A stretch of DNA of 37,157 nucleotides. Origin: a virus. The DNA is taken from positions 1-37,157 of IMG/VR virus record IMGVR_UViG_3300035660_000041. One strand, given 5' to 3'. The notes beneath the pieces are model-generated. The model saw nothing but the letters and a program-made list of their open reading frames with translations, was not told the origin of the DNA and ran no database searches. Below, one piece after another: positions 24,122 to 31,139 of this stretch (the first letter of the stretch is position 1; each line of letters begins with the position of its first letter). Both the position numbers and the translations under genes were made by a program.

Positions 24122-24455
24122 CCGTAAACACGTTTATGCTTATTTCTTCCTGAACCGACTTGGTTATTTCCTCTTTCACTTCACGTTTCTGAGTCACCAT
24201 ACGCGCCAGAATTCTGGTAAGTGCTTCAAACGCCACTCGATTGCTGACTTTCCGATATTTCTCTAGCCAAGCCTGTTTCAGCCACGCCTCGAAATCAGGA
24301 GTCTGAACCCACCGTTGCATTTTACGGTTGATTGTTTCTCTCCTAAGGCCCAGAACCATACTCATTTCAAGTTGGGTTTTGCCTTCCAGTAGCATGGGTT
24401 TGATTCTTTCGATGTCAGCTTGATCTTTAACTGTGAAGGTGAGGTTTTGTGACAT
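24042..24455 (-). CDS. terS: Terminase small subunit (HTH DNA-recognition protein)
   Basis: 137 residues. MLLEGKTQLEMSMVLGLRRETINRKMQRW is a helix-turn-helix, followed by a helical oligomerisation region and an acidic/basic coiled C-terminus (KREVKEEITKSVQEEISINV). Its location right before the large subunit and its size fit a terminase small subunit that recognises the packaging site. Confidence 0.75.
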   Translation of the reverse strand: MSQNLTFTVKDQADIERIKPMLLEGKTQLEMSMVLGLRRETINRKMQRWVQTPDFEAWLKQAWLEKYRKVSNRVAFEALTRILARMVTQKREVKEEITKSVQEEISINVFTDDEKSILDRAARLLDSKGARKPSDLH

Positions 24456-24461
24456 GGTTGA

Positions 24462-24644
24462 TCAGTTTGATTGGTCCCATCCGCGTGTTTCCATTAGGCC
24501 TAGGAAGAAGATTGTGGCGCCGTAGGCTATGAGTGTGGAGAGGATGTATGGAGTTGCGATGTTTAGAATTATGAGTAGGGTACAGATGAAGAGTAGGGCG
24601 AATGCTAAGGCTAGGATAAGTCTTGCTAATTGATTTCTGGTCAT
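24462..24644 (-). CDS. Small two-TM membrane protein (holin-like)
   Basis: 60 residues with two hydrophobic helices (about 7-29 LARLILALAFALLFICTLLI and about 31-50 TPYILSTLIAYGATIFFLGL) and short polar ends. No clear ribosome site; it starts 9 bp after the previous stop. Size and topology resemble class II holins, but no endolysin was recognised nearby, so this could also belong to the membrane-protein module upstream. Confidence 0.5.
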   Translation of the reverse strand: MTRNQLARLILALAFALLFICTLLIILNIATPYILSTLIAYGATIFFLGLMETRGWDQSN

Positions 24645-24653
24645 TGTGAATTG

Positions 24654-24857
24654 TCAAGAAGTTAATTGATAATTAGGGGCCGTGTTTGTTGCGGCGACTA
24701 CAACAGGATAGTATGGGATCCAAATCCAGATGGGTGGATAGTATGGTTCTGGAACGTAATAATTGCGGTTGCCAGTGTTATTCTTACACGATTGACAAAG
24801 CCAACCGTAGGAGCTGCATTTCTCTTTGAAGAGACAGATCACATCACACAAATTCAA
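24654..24857 (-). CDS. Small Cys-rich protein with aromatic/Pro tail
   Basis: About 67 residues from TTG 24857, preceded by AGAGGTCA. N-terminal Cys pattern C-x3-C-x5-C-x6-C-x2-C (CDVICLFKEKC ... CQSC) suggests a zinc site; the C-terminal half is rich in Tyr, Pro and Trp (YYPPIWIWIPYYP), possibly interfacial. The 150 bp upstream (24858-25009) hold only a GGACCCG direct repeat and no gene. Start uncertain. Confidence 0.45.
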   Translation of the reverse strand: MNLCDVICLFKEKCSSYGWLCQSCKNNTGNRNYYVPEPYYPPIWIWIPYYPVVVAATNTAPNYQLTS

Positions 24858-25009
24858 TGACCTCTATATCCGTTATTGTGAATTGTCAGGGGTCCGATTT
24901 GGTGTAGATATTTTTGAAGAGAGAAGTGTTATGCTATCCCTTTGAACAAAAGAGGGACCCGCGTCGGACCCGTGACTTTGATGTTAGGCTTATATGGTGC
25001 TGGGGTCAG

Positions 25010-25444
25010 TCACCCTATGAACCAAAGGTCGAAGTCTCCAGTTGTTGTGCCGCCTATGAGGTTGGGAGGAATAGCCACCAGATTGACTGTTTGAGATCCT
25101 CCAATTGGGAGGCTTCCGTTTCCAACTATGGTGACGGACCACCCGACAGGAACGAATGTTGTGTTGAGACTGGTGTTGAGGATTATGTTGCCAGTGTTTC
25201 TAATGACTATGCCGACGGTGAATTGGGTTCCGGTCCAACTCCAGAGACTGGTGATCTCTTCGCCGTTTGAGATGGGTGTTACGCCGTCGTTTCTGAATAG
25301 GGACATGCCGGGGCTGGCTGGCACTGTGAGATTCTGATGCACCATATAATAATTAACGCCAAGAGCGATGCCGGCAGTGGCGATGATGACGCCAACTATG
25401 AGTACGAGTAGGGCTTTCGTGAGTTTGGGCATTTTCAGTTTCAC
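25010..25444 (-). CDS. Signal-anchored exported protein with Ig-like beta domain
   Basis: 144 residues from a GTG that overlaps the previous stop (GTGA). Basic N-terminus then one hydrophobic helix (LLVLIVGVIIATAGIALGV, about 12-30), so the rest is probably outside the cell. The exposed part is beta-rich (FTVGIVIRNTGNIILNTSL ... VTIVGNGSLPIGGSQTVNLV), like NEW3/CARDB-type archaeal Ig domains, with several N-x-S/T sites that archaea could glycosylate. Third of three such proteins in a row. Confidence 0.65.
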   Translation of the reverse strand: MKLKMPKLTKALLVLIVGVIIATAGIALGVNYYMVHQNLTVPASPGMSLFRNDGVTPISNGEEITSLWSWTGTQFTVGIVIRNTGNIILNTSLNTTFVPVGWSVTIVGNGSLPIGGSQTVNLVAIPPNLIGGTTTGDFDLWFIG

Positions 25445-25944
25445 TTGACCACCTCCACAAGATTGACCGGCGTGTGAGCCAGTTTGTCCATCAGTTCTTG
25501 ATTCGATTTCTTGAGGCGCTCGATTTCAGCCTCATAACTTGGAATAAGCGAATCGCCTTCCTGGAGTTTGGTTTCGGCTTCTGCAGCTCTCTGAGTCATC
25601 TCAGTTAATTGGCCTTTGAGACCTCCGACGGTTTTGGAAAGGTCTTCTTTCTGTGCCAGTAGACCGTTGATTTGAGTATTAGCGGCTGTCGTGAGGTTCG
25701 AGACCTGTTGTTTGGCTGAGGAGATTTTGCTCATGGCTGCTCCAGCGATAGCGGTAACGGATCCTCCGGCGGCAACCACTGTTGGAAGATTGGTTGACAC
25801 GTAGGTTTTGCCTTGTTCAAACAGACCGATCGCGGCGTCTGAATATGGTTTGGTCTGTTCAAACTGTCCCATGAAGAAAATAGCTGCCACTGCAGCACCA
25901 ATGACGATGGTTGCAATAGCCAAGATTTTGGTGAGGCGATTCAT
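25441..25944 (-). CDS. Membrane-anchored coiled-coil protein
   Basis: 167 residues. N-terminal hydrophobic helix (KILAIATIVIGAAVAAIFF, about 6-24), a second weaker hydrophobic stretch (TVVAAGGSVTAIAGAAM, about 55-71), then about 80 residues of coiled coil (LLAQKEDLSKTVGGLKGQL, IERLKKSNQELMDKL). It could bridge membrane and virion or S-layer. Overlaps both neighbours by 4 bp. No family recognised. Confidence 0.65.
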   Translation of the reverse strand: MNRLTKILAIATIVIGAAVAAIFFMGQFEQTKPYSDAAIGLFEQGKTYVSTNLPTVVAAGGSVTAIAGAAMSKISSAKQQVSNLTTAANTQINGLLAQKEDLSKTVGGLKGQLTEMTQRAAEAETKLQEGDSLIPSYEAEIERLKKSNQELMDKLAHTPVNLVEVVK

Positions 25945-26336
25945 GTGGGACTCACTATTGGGGTGAATTTTGCGACTAGACTAAAGGAAACAGCAACCCG
26001 GAGCGCGTATGGATTGCTGCTGTATGGGATTCCTGAATTTGGCAGCCAAGCGTTGAATTTGTACCCGGTTTTTGCGGTGGCGTTGAAGGTCAGCATGTCG
26101 TTCGCTGTGCAGTTGAAACTGTAGGGCAGTTCTGTTAGAAGGACCAGCCAACTGCTTGCTGTATTTTGGTTTGTAACTGTGATGGATTGGAGGCCGACGT
26201 CGCTGTTGATGGTGACAGTTACTATTTTGCCGCTGGGGGGATTGGTGTTTCTGGGTCCAGCTGTCATGGCTGCGGCGGCGATTGCGGCCACGATTACTGC
26301 GATGAAAAGAATGATGATGATGGGTTTCAGTTTTAT
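25941..26336 (-). CDS. Signal-anchored protein with B-repeat-like beta domain; likely ATA start
   Basis: The first ordinary start in this frame is GTG 26291, which would cut the hydrophobic helix in half. Starting at ATA 26336, overlapping the previous stop (ATAA) and 5 bp after GGGGTGAGG, gives 131 residues with a full signal anchor (KLKPIIIILFIAVIVAAIAA). The exported part (TVTINSDVGLQSITVTN ... TGYKFNAWLPNSG ... FSLVAKFTP) resembles InlB-type B-repeat/Ig domains of archaeal surface proteins. Function unknown; likely on the cell surface or virion. Confidence 0.6.
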   Translation of the reverse strand: MKLKPIIIILFIAVIVAAIAAAAMTAGPRNTNPPSGKIVTVTINSDVGLQSITVTNQNTASSWLVLLTELPYSFNCTANDMLTFNATAKTGYKFNAWLPNSGIPYSSNPYALRVAVSFSLVAKFTPIVSPT

Positions 26337-26731
26337 GTTGCCTCACCCCCCTTCAGCGGTGGCAAGGGTTGAACGAGAGGATGGGGCATTGGCTTATTCA
26401 AGATGGGGAAGTTGTTTGGAGTTGCCATGGCCCGACTGTCGAATCGATAGATGCATTCGTCTTTGATGATTGTTGCGTCAAACTTGATTATGACTGTGTG
26501 GTTGAGGGTGGCCTTCCGTCCGGTGCTTTCTCCGTCGTTGGTTTCAGTGACCACGGTTCTGGCGATGACTCTTTCCTCCGGGTTGAAGTAGGTCCATGTC
26601 CCGATTTTTGAGAGTCGCCAGAGTTTGTTGAATTCTTCCTCTGTGAGAAGTTTCTCGGCGTCTTCTGTCTGGTACGCTTCTGTTGTTCCATCAATGACGC
26701 CAACGACGAACTCGCCGATTTTCATGGTCAT
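26333..26731 (-). CDS. Protein of unknown function after the GTPase
   Basis: 132 residues from the ATG overlapping the GTPase stop (ATGA). Mixed alpha/beta: DAEKLLTEEEFNKLWRLSKI, then GTWTYFNPEERVIARTVVTET and a beta strand region to DECIYRFDSR, ending in a Pro-rich tail (NKPMPHPLVQPLPPLKGG). No membrane segment, no Cys pattern. Translational coupling suggests it is a partner of the GTPase; nothing else can be said. Confidence 0.55.
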   Translation of the reverse strand: MTMKIGEFVVGVIDGTTEAYQTEDAEKLLTEEEFNKLWRLSKIGTWTYFNPEERVIARTVVTETNDGESTGRKATLNHTVIIKFDATIIKDECIYRFDSRAMATPNNFPILNKPMPHPLVQPLPPLKGGEAT

Positions 26732-27810
26732 GCACTTGCGGCGAAATTCCGCAACCAATCAAGAATACGGAAGTATGTACCTTCGCTATAGCTGATCTTT
26801 CTGAGGTTATGGCGCCATTCCTCGCTAAGTCTGTTGATTTTTCTGGGTTTGATCTTTGGGGAGTCTGGTTCTTCAGGCCAGCACACCGGTTTGCCTTGAG
26901 CGTTTGTCTCTACTTCAAAAAAGCTGGGGAAGAACTGAACGTTCGGCACTCGGAGGGACACGATTGCGGCGTAGGTTGCCGGGAAGCAGGATGCAACGAA
27001 GTCCTGGAGATCGTTTTGGGCTACGTTCTGATCGATGATATTGAAGCCCATTTCATCTCCAACTTCTTTCTGGAGAATGTCTGAGGCAGTGATGACCACG
27101 GCGACGCCTCGGATTGGTCGGCTGCTTGGATTTGTCATTTTGTAGTTCAGAAGGGCCTCAAGGAGCCTGACCATGTTGACGTCTGGATCGCCGCTGAGGT
27201 GCTTATCCTTTTCTTGTTCCAACTGTTTCGAGAAGCCTTTAGCTCTGGTGCCTTTCAGGGCGATTATGAACCCGTCGCTTTCCCGCATGTACTCGATGAG
27301 GTTCCGGGCTTTCTGTTTGCTGTATTCTCCTATGTCCACGCTTCGAGCGATTGAGCGGATGCTTTGTTGGAGATCCTCGCCCGCAAGATCGCAGATCGGA
27401 AGCTGCAGGTATTTGTGCCAGATGGTTTGGCATTTACCAAAGGCCAGATTGATGCGTTTCTCCCATTCCAAGAGAAGACCGGACTCAGCAGCGAAGCCGG
27501 TGTATGCTTGTGTTTTTCTCGGGAAGTGACCGCCTCGAAGATCAGCTTTGTCCTGATGGATTTCGCTGTCGCCTTCAATGACTCGACAGAAAAATGGGTG
27601 GTCAGTGTTTTCTGTTTCTCTGACCAAGGTTTCGGCTGTCATTCCCAGACCGCCAACTATGGTGCTTTTGCCGGCGCCGACTGTGCCGATTAAAGCAATC
27701 CTAGATTTAGCTGGAAAAATGGTTGCTGGCATAGCTAAGATTCCGGTGCTCGGTCCTCGAGCAAGACCAGTCATCTCAGCTATGTCTTCGAAGATGTTGG
27801 TTTGACTCAT
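26728..27810 (-). CDS. TRAFAC-like GTPase (double-GTPase/DO-GTPase-like P-loop protein)
   Basis: 360 residues. P-loop GTVGAGKST (42-50); G-H-F-P-x-x-T (94-100) as switch-I-like segment; DLAGE (141-145) as G3/Walker B; FIIALKGT (181-188) and VVITASDIL (238-246) as the G4 strand with TASD in place of NKxD. The order L-x-G-x-F-P-x-x-T then D-x-x-G-E is seen in the DO-GTPase-type families known mainly from NTP-dependent conflict systems. The C-terminal third is helical and basic. No membrane segment, but it follows a two-TM protein and precedes three exported proteins. A regulator or motor of a membrane assembly is the best inference; not a terminase. Confidence 0.6.
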   Translation of the reverse strand: MSQTNIFEDIAEMTGLARGPSTGILAMPATIFPAKSRIALIGTVGAGKSTIVGGLGMTAETLVRETENTDHPFFCRVIEGDSEIHQDKADLRGGHFPRKTQAYTGFAAESGLLLEWEKRINLAFGKCQTIWHKYLQLPICDLAGEDLQQSIRSIARSVDIGEYSKQKARNLIEYMRESDGFIIALKGTRAKGFSKQLEQEKDKHLSGDPDVNMVRLLEALLNYKMTNPSSRPIRGVAVVITASDILQKEVGDEMGFNIIDQNVAQNDLQDFVASCFPATYAAIVSLRVPNVQFFPSFFEVETNAQGKPVCWPEEPDSPKIKPRKINRLSEEWRHNLRKISYSEGTYFRILDWLRNFAASA

Positions 27811-28202
27811 GTCTTATTTTCTTCCGGTTTTGGTTGTGGAGATGCCACTGGAACTGGAGCTGGCTCTTTATACATGGTTGGCGTCGACAGGCCCTGTTGC
27901 GGTTGATATGCTGTTGTGAGGTTGACTTTGGCGCCGGTGATGTATCTGCGTTTTGCGAACAGGAAAGCTACGAAGAAAACGATTGCTACACCGCCCACGT
28001 AGAACGCGATTGTTTGGACAATCCCGGAGCCGGCCCAGGAGACCGGTGCCATTGTCCAAGCGATTATGGTGTCAGAGATGACGGTGAGGTCGACGAGTCC
28101 GATCATTCCGAGAATGATGACAATCAATATGATGATGATAGTTGCAATGATCACGTAGACGTAGAGAGGAACCGGAGGGCGATATTTTATGTACCCTGCC
28201 AT
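27807..28202 (-). CDS. Two-TM membrane protein with cytoplasmic Pro-rich tail
   Basis: 131 residues. TM1 about 13-34 (VYVIIATIIIILIVIILGMI), TM2 about 62-83 (IVQTIAFYVGGVAIVFFVAF), then FAKRRY, which puts the C-terminus inside, and a Pro/Gln-rich tail (KEPAPVPVASPQPKPEE). The ribosome site GGAGGTGAGATCAC is among the best in the genome, so it is probably made in quantity. Overlaps the GTPase start (ATGA), which suggests the tail may recruit the GTPase to the membrane. Confidence 0.7.
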   Translation of the reverse strand: MAGYIKYRPPVPLYVYVIIATIIIILIVIILGMIGLVDLTVISDTIIAWTMAPVSWAGSGIVQTIAFYVGGVAIVFFVAFLFAKRRYITGAKVNLTTAYQPQQGLSTPTMYKEPAPVPVASPQPKPEENKT

Positions 28203-28348
28203 TTTGTGATCTCACCTCCCGCGTCGCTTTTTTCGTCTTTTCTGGTTACTTTTATCTCGGCGTTCTCGAGTCCACTGTTCATCTTTTTGACGGAGCCAGT
28301 GCTCAATGTCTCTGCGCTGCAGATGAGTCTCACCTCGATTGGATTCAT
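28187..28348 (-). CDS. Small hypothetical protein (53 aa)
   Basis: The start is chosen at ATG 28348 because GAAGGA lies 8 bp before it. Mostly polar with an alternating beta-like segment (PIEVRLICSAETL) and a Lys/Glu C-terminus. Its 3' end contains the ribosome site for the next gene. No family recognised. Confidence 0.5.
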   Translation of the reverse strand: MNPIEVRLICSAETLSTGSVKKMNSGLENAEIKVTRKDEKSDAGGEITKWQGT

Positions 28349-28361
28349 CTTGTGAATCCTT

Positions 28362-28616
28362 CTATGTTCTCCCTCGATTGAGGACCTGACCATAAACTAG
28401 ATTGGCGAGAAAACGACCGAACCCTTCTCCTAGGTTTACGCGGACTTTTTCATAAACAATTTTTTCAGTGTTTTGAGTGTGAACAATCTCTCCGTTTATA
28501 GGGTCATGGAAGCTGTAGGCCAAAGTGAAAAAGCGCTGGGCTTCGAGGTCTTGCTTTCGGGCGAGGCGTCTTTCGTGTCGTCTTTGCATACTTTCAGGGC
28601 TTCGACGATGCGCCAT
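28362..28616 (-). CDS. Small basic protein, first gene of the late operon
   Basis: 84 residues from ATG 28616. Very basic N-terminus (HRRSPESMQRRHERRLARKQ), then an amphipathic region (FFTLAYSFHDPINGEIVHT) and a helical C-terminus (GFGRFLANLVYGQVLNRG). An RNA- or DNA-binding role is possible. Being first after the promoter, it is expressed with the whole late unit. No family recognised. Confidence 0.5.
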   Translation of the reverse strand: MAHRRSPESMQRRHERRLARKQDLEAQRFFTLAYSFHDPINGEIVHTQNTEKIVYEKVRVNLGEGFGRFLANLVYGQVLNRGRT

Positions 28617-28680
28617 AATACAAACTCCACTCAAAGGCGGCAACTGAATAACGAATGTAAGTAATTCTTCTGTCAGGTTT

Positions 28681-28688
28681 TCATAAAA
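28681..28688 (-). promoter_or_regulatory. Probable TATA box of the late operon
   Basis: On the minus strand this reads TTTTATGA, about 65 bp before the first ATG of the late operon. It lies in the gap where late genes and integrase diverge. No second candidate is seen closer to the start. Initiation would fall near 28658, leaving a leader of about 40 nt. Confidence 0.35.
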
Positions 28689-28768
28689 GACTTGTGCGCA
28701 TTAACTAAACATTCCATACTTACCAGACGAAGACAGGCTCTGGCCTCTAGGGTATCTGAGGCAAATTG

Positions 28769-28776
28769 TTATATTA
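28769..28776 (+). promoter_or_regulatory. Probable TATA box of the integrase gene
   Basis: TTATATTA centred about 30 bp before GTG 28803. This is the spacing expected of an archaeal leaderless or near-leaderless transcript and decides the start chosen for the integrase. Confidence 0.5.
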
Positions 28777-28802
28777 TGTGTGGTGTGTCTTGTTTTTGGG
28801 GA

Positions 28803-29978
28803 GTGAGTGTTGTGGATTGGAGGCGGCGGTATGAGTATGGTGTGGGGCGGGCGGAGGTTGACGAGTTTGTTAATGGCAATACTTGTGTGAAGCAGTTTTT
28901 GGGGAAGTACGCGGAGTCAACCAAGTATACTTTCAGCAGGTATTTGTGCATGTTTTTCAAGTGGATGCAAATGCGTAAGGGTCTATCGCTGAAGCCAGGG
29001 GAGTTTCTGCAGTTGCTATCTGAGAAACGATTAAGCAAGATCGTTGAGGACCGGTGTTGGGGCCGCAACCTTGTTTTGGAGTTTACCCGGGATAATCCGG
29101 ATTTGAAAGGTAAGTCTCATGCTTTGCTTTATGGTGCCATGTTCAAGAGCGTGAACTTGTTCTGTAAGGCCAATGAAGTTGAGTTGACTAGCGCACGCGG
29201 GGTTTATGGCGTGAAGAGACACCGGAAGTATCGGCCGGATCCTTACACTGTTGCGTTGGCTAGGAAGGTTTTGGGCGTGTTGAATCAGAGGGACCGAGCG
29301 ATCTGCATGTTAGGTCTGCAGACTGGCCAGAGCGTGATGCAAGTCCTGAATAATATTAATGATCAGTATGATTACATAGTACGAATGATTAGTCAGGGCA
29401 AGAAACGGATCAGGTTTGATTTTGAGGAGCGCAAGGGCAATGGTTTTCGCTATTATAGTTTCTGTTCGATTGACGCAATAACAGAGATTCAGAAGTGGTT
29501 GCCCCTCCGCAAGAAATGGCTGAAGGATAAAACGAGCCCTTACCTGTTTATCAAACGGGATGGATCGAAGTTGACGCCTGACGTCTGGAGAAGTCCCTTC
29601 CGAGAACGCCTCGAAAGACACGAAGTATACAAGGGACCTTACAGCGTGATTTTTCACATGTTCCGCAAAATCTTCGAATCAGAAGCGAGCCCTCCGGACA
29701 GAGGAATCAGCAAGGATTACGTGCGGTTCATGATGGGCCACGCCGTCGACAAAGAAGACCTAGACCAGTTGGATATTCCCGGGGGTACATATGATCAGGC
29801 GCCGTTTACCCATCCGGATGCGGTTGAACGGGAATATGCGAAGTTGGAGCCGTACATTAACGTTTATACGGGAAGACCGCCGGGACAATCGGAGGGGGAC
29901 ATCGATGAGGAAGACATGGACACACTGAAGGAGTTATTGCAGAAATTGAGAGAAGGCAAAGTCAAATTCGAACAGTGA
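28803..29978 (+). CDS. int: Tyrosine recombinase (integrase), first catalytic Arg not visible
   Basis: 391 residues if started at GTG 28803 (GTG 28812 is also possible; the frame is open further upstream to TTG 28692 but that would lie before the TATA box). An N-terminal SAM-like DNA-binding part is followed by the catalytic domain: Lys in FEERKGN (about K211), H-x-x-R in IFHMFRK (about 285-288), MGHAV (about 311-315), and Tyr candidates at about 345 and 351. The position of the first Arg, normally T-G-x-R, reads LQTGQSVMQVLN, so it is Gln/Ser here. Would insert the virus into the host chromosome. Its 3' end overlaps the convergent gene by 17 bp. Confidence 0.75.
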   Translation: MSVVDWRRRYEYGVGRAEVDEFVNGNTCVKQFLGKYAESTKYTFSRYLCMFFKWMQMRKGLSLKPGEFLQLLSEKRLSKIVEDRCWGRNLVLEFTRDNPDLKGKSHALLYGAMFKSVNLFCKANEVELTSARGVYGVKRHRKYRPDPYTVALARKVLGVLNQRDRAICMLGLQTGQSVMQVLNNINDQYDYIVRMISQGKKRIRFDFEERKGNGFRYYSFCSIDAITEIQKWLPLRKKWLKDKTSPYLFIKRDGSKLTPDVWRSPFRERLERHEVYKGPYSVIFHMFRKIFESEASPPDRGISKDYVRFMMGHAVDKEDLDQLDIPGGTYDQAPFTHPDAVEREYAKLEPYINVYTGRPPGQSEGDIDEEDMDTLKELLQKLREGKVKFEQ

Positions 29979-30603
29979 AAATTTGCGCCTTTTTCTTCTT
30001 GAGATAACCCACTAAATTTATCAGTTGATCGGTCAATTCTTTTTTTCCATGAAAATCAAGCACCATATGTTGTTCCATTTTTGAGTCATCGTCATAGGTC
30101 AGCACTAAGCACTCGTATTTTTTCTTAAATAGAATTGACCAGGATCCGATGAGCCACCATCTGTAAAAGGTTATTTCTTTGGTCGTGCGGATCTCTAGGC
30201 TTGTTAGGTTCTCTAGAGGTACGGCTACATTCATCTGTTGCAATGAAGCACCCGTTGTCCCATACTCTAATGCATCAGGTCTCAGTATGATACGGCCGAC
30301 TGCTGGGTTCTTGTAGTCACTGTGGCCCCCTTTATAGTCCATTGGAGAGTAGATCTTCTCAAGTATCTGGGGGTCCTTCAATTCTTTCCAGAAGTTTATT
30401 GAATATGTCTTGTCCAACAGTTCATAATCCCATGCCATTGTAGACGTCTTTTTCAACACCAAATCATTTCCTGACAAAATCCATTCTGCTTCACAAGACA
30501 TACAACAAATTCTTGGATAATAAACGGAAACCCGATAGCCTTTGTTGGACCTGCAAATGGGGCAATTCGGAAACAACTTCTGCATAGCAAGTGCGCTAGA
30601 CAT
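29962..30603 (-). CDS. Zinc ribbon plus PH-like domain protein
   Basis: 213 residues. N-terminal zinc ribbon (CPICRSNKGY ... CCMSCEAEW, about 14-40), a middle linker, then a beta-sandwich ending in a helix (VAVPLENLTSLEIRTTKEIT, WSILFKKKYECLVLTYDDD, KKELTDQLINLVGYLKKKK), which fits the bacterial/archaeal PH-like fold. Overlaps the RHH gene upstream by 8 bp, so it belongs to the same short operon. Could sense membrane or protein partners; function unknown. Confidence 0.55.
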   Translation of the reverse strand: MSSALAMQKLFPNCPICRSNKGYRVSVYYPRICCMSCEAEWILSGNDLVLKKTSTMAWDYELLDKTYSINFWKELKDPQILEKIYSPMDYKGGHSDYKNPAVGRIILRPDALEYGTTGASLQQMNVAVPLENLTSLEIRTTKEITFYRWWLIGSWSILFKKKYECLVLTYDDDSKMEQHMVLDFHGKKELTDQLINLVGYLKKKKAQIFTVRI

Positions 30604-30991
30604 CTGGAAGCTTCCAACCTTCCTTTCTCTTTTTTCTAATGATCTCTTTTACCTCTGGTTGTGAAAGGGCAAAATCGATATGGATACATGAAGACGTTCC
30701 ATCGTAGCCACAACTGACGCCTGAGGGCTGGAAGTAAACTTGAACTGTATTATGCAGTTCTCTATCATGAATCTTGACTCCGTTCTCATCTGCATTAATA
30801 TGTTCTAATCTTGCCTCAGTCAACTGGCCTCCGAGTCTTGTGAATTCTTCCTGGATCAATGTTCTTGCCAGTTGAGTATTCATTGTCATTCCCCTTTTTT
30901 CCTTGATATATCGGAGTTTTTTTGCGTCATTGCCAGTCAGGTCCAGTCGAAGTGTTTCTTTGTCTTCTTCATCGGTTACCTTGTTGCCCAT
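30596..30991 (-). CDS. Ribbon-helix-helix regulator, long form
   Basis: 131 residues. LRLDLTGNDAKKLRYIKEKR ... MNTQLARTLIQEEF is a ribbon-helix-helix domain, closely like the 58-residue protein encoded divergently at 31140. An added C-terminal domain (VQVYFQPSGVSCGYDGTSSC, then a basic helix) may bind a ligand or oligomerise. It faces an operator-filled intergenic region and a TATA box lies about 28 bp before its start, so it likely controls both divergent promoters. Confidence 0.7.
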   Translation of the reverse strand: MGNKVTDEEDKETLRLDLTGNDAKKLRYIKEKRGMTMNTQLARTLIQEEFTRLGGQLTEARLEHINADENGVKIHDRELHNTVQVYFQPSGVSCGYDGTSSCIHIDFALSQPEVKEIIRKKRKEGWKLPDV

Positions 30992-31139
30992 ATTAGCACT
31001 ATTAGTGCGACAGAATATTTAAAAGTATATGTAAAATTCGTATAGAACTCAGTTCGCACACTTTCGCACGATTTGAGCTTTATTAGTGCGAAACCGTTAA
31101 ATAGACAGGTGTGGTAAGAGTGCGATAGAGTGCGAGAAA
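30992..31139. promoter_or_regulatory. Divergent promoter region with GTGCGA operator array
   Basis: Contains six copies of GTGCGA: plus orientation at 31005, 31086, 31120 and 31130; minus orientation (TCGCAC) at 31054 and 31064. Two pairs are spaced exactly 10 bp, one helical turn. GCACTA-T-TAGTGC (30996-31008) is a perfect inverted repeat next to the minus-gene start. TATA boxes: TTTTAAATA on the minus strand (31016-31024) and TTAAATA on plus (31097-31103). Operators overlap both presumed initiation sites, as expected for repression by RHH proteins. Confidence 0.65.

Noticed and set aside
24914-25270. 118-codon plus-strand frame
   Set aside because: Mostly antisense to the signal-anchored gene at 25010-25444, whose signal anchor and 4-bp overlap with the next gene are convincing; no ribosome site and an unlikely composition.
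26728-27810. Second packaging ATPase or AAA+ protein
   Set aside because: P-loop, DLAGE and TASD order and the GHFPxxT segment fit a GTPase; no arginine finger, sensor or nuclease motifs are seen.
28617-28802. Integrase attachment site or tRNA fragment upstream of the integrase
   Set aside because: No tRNA 3'-half pattern or notable repeat could be seen; the region is explained by two divergent promoters.
28692-28802. N-terminal extension of the integrase from TTG 28692
   Set aside because: The extension would start before the likely TATA box at 28769-28776 and has no recognisable domain; GTG 28803 fits the promoter spacing.
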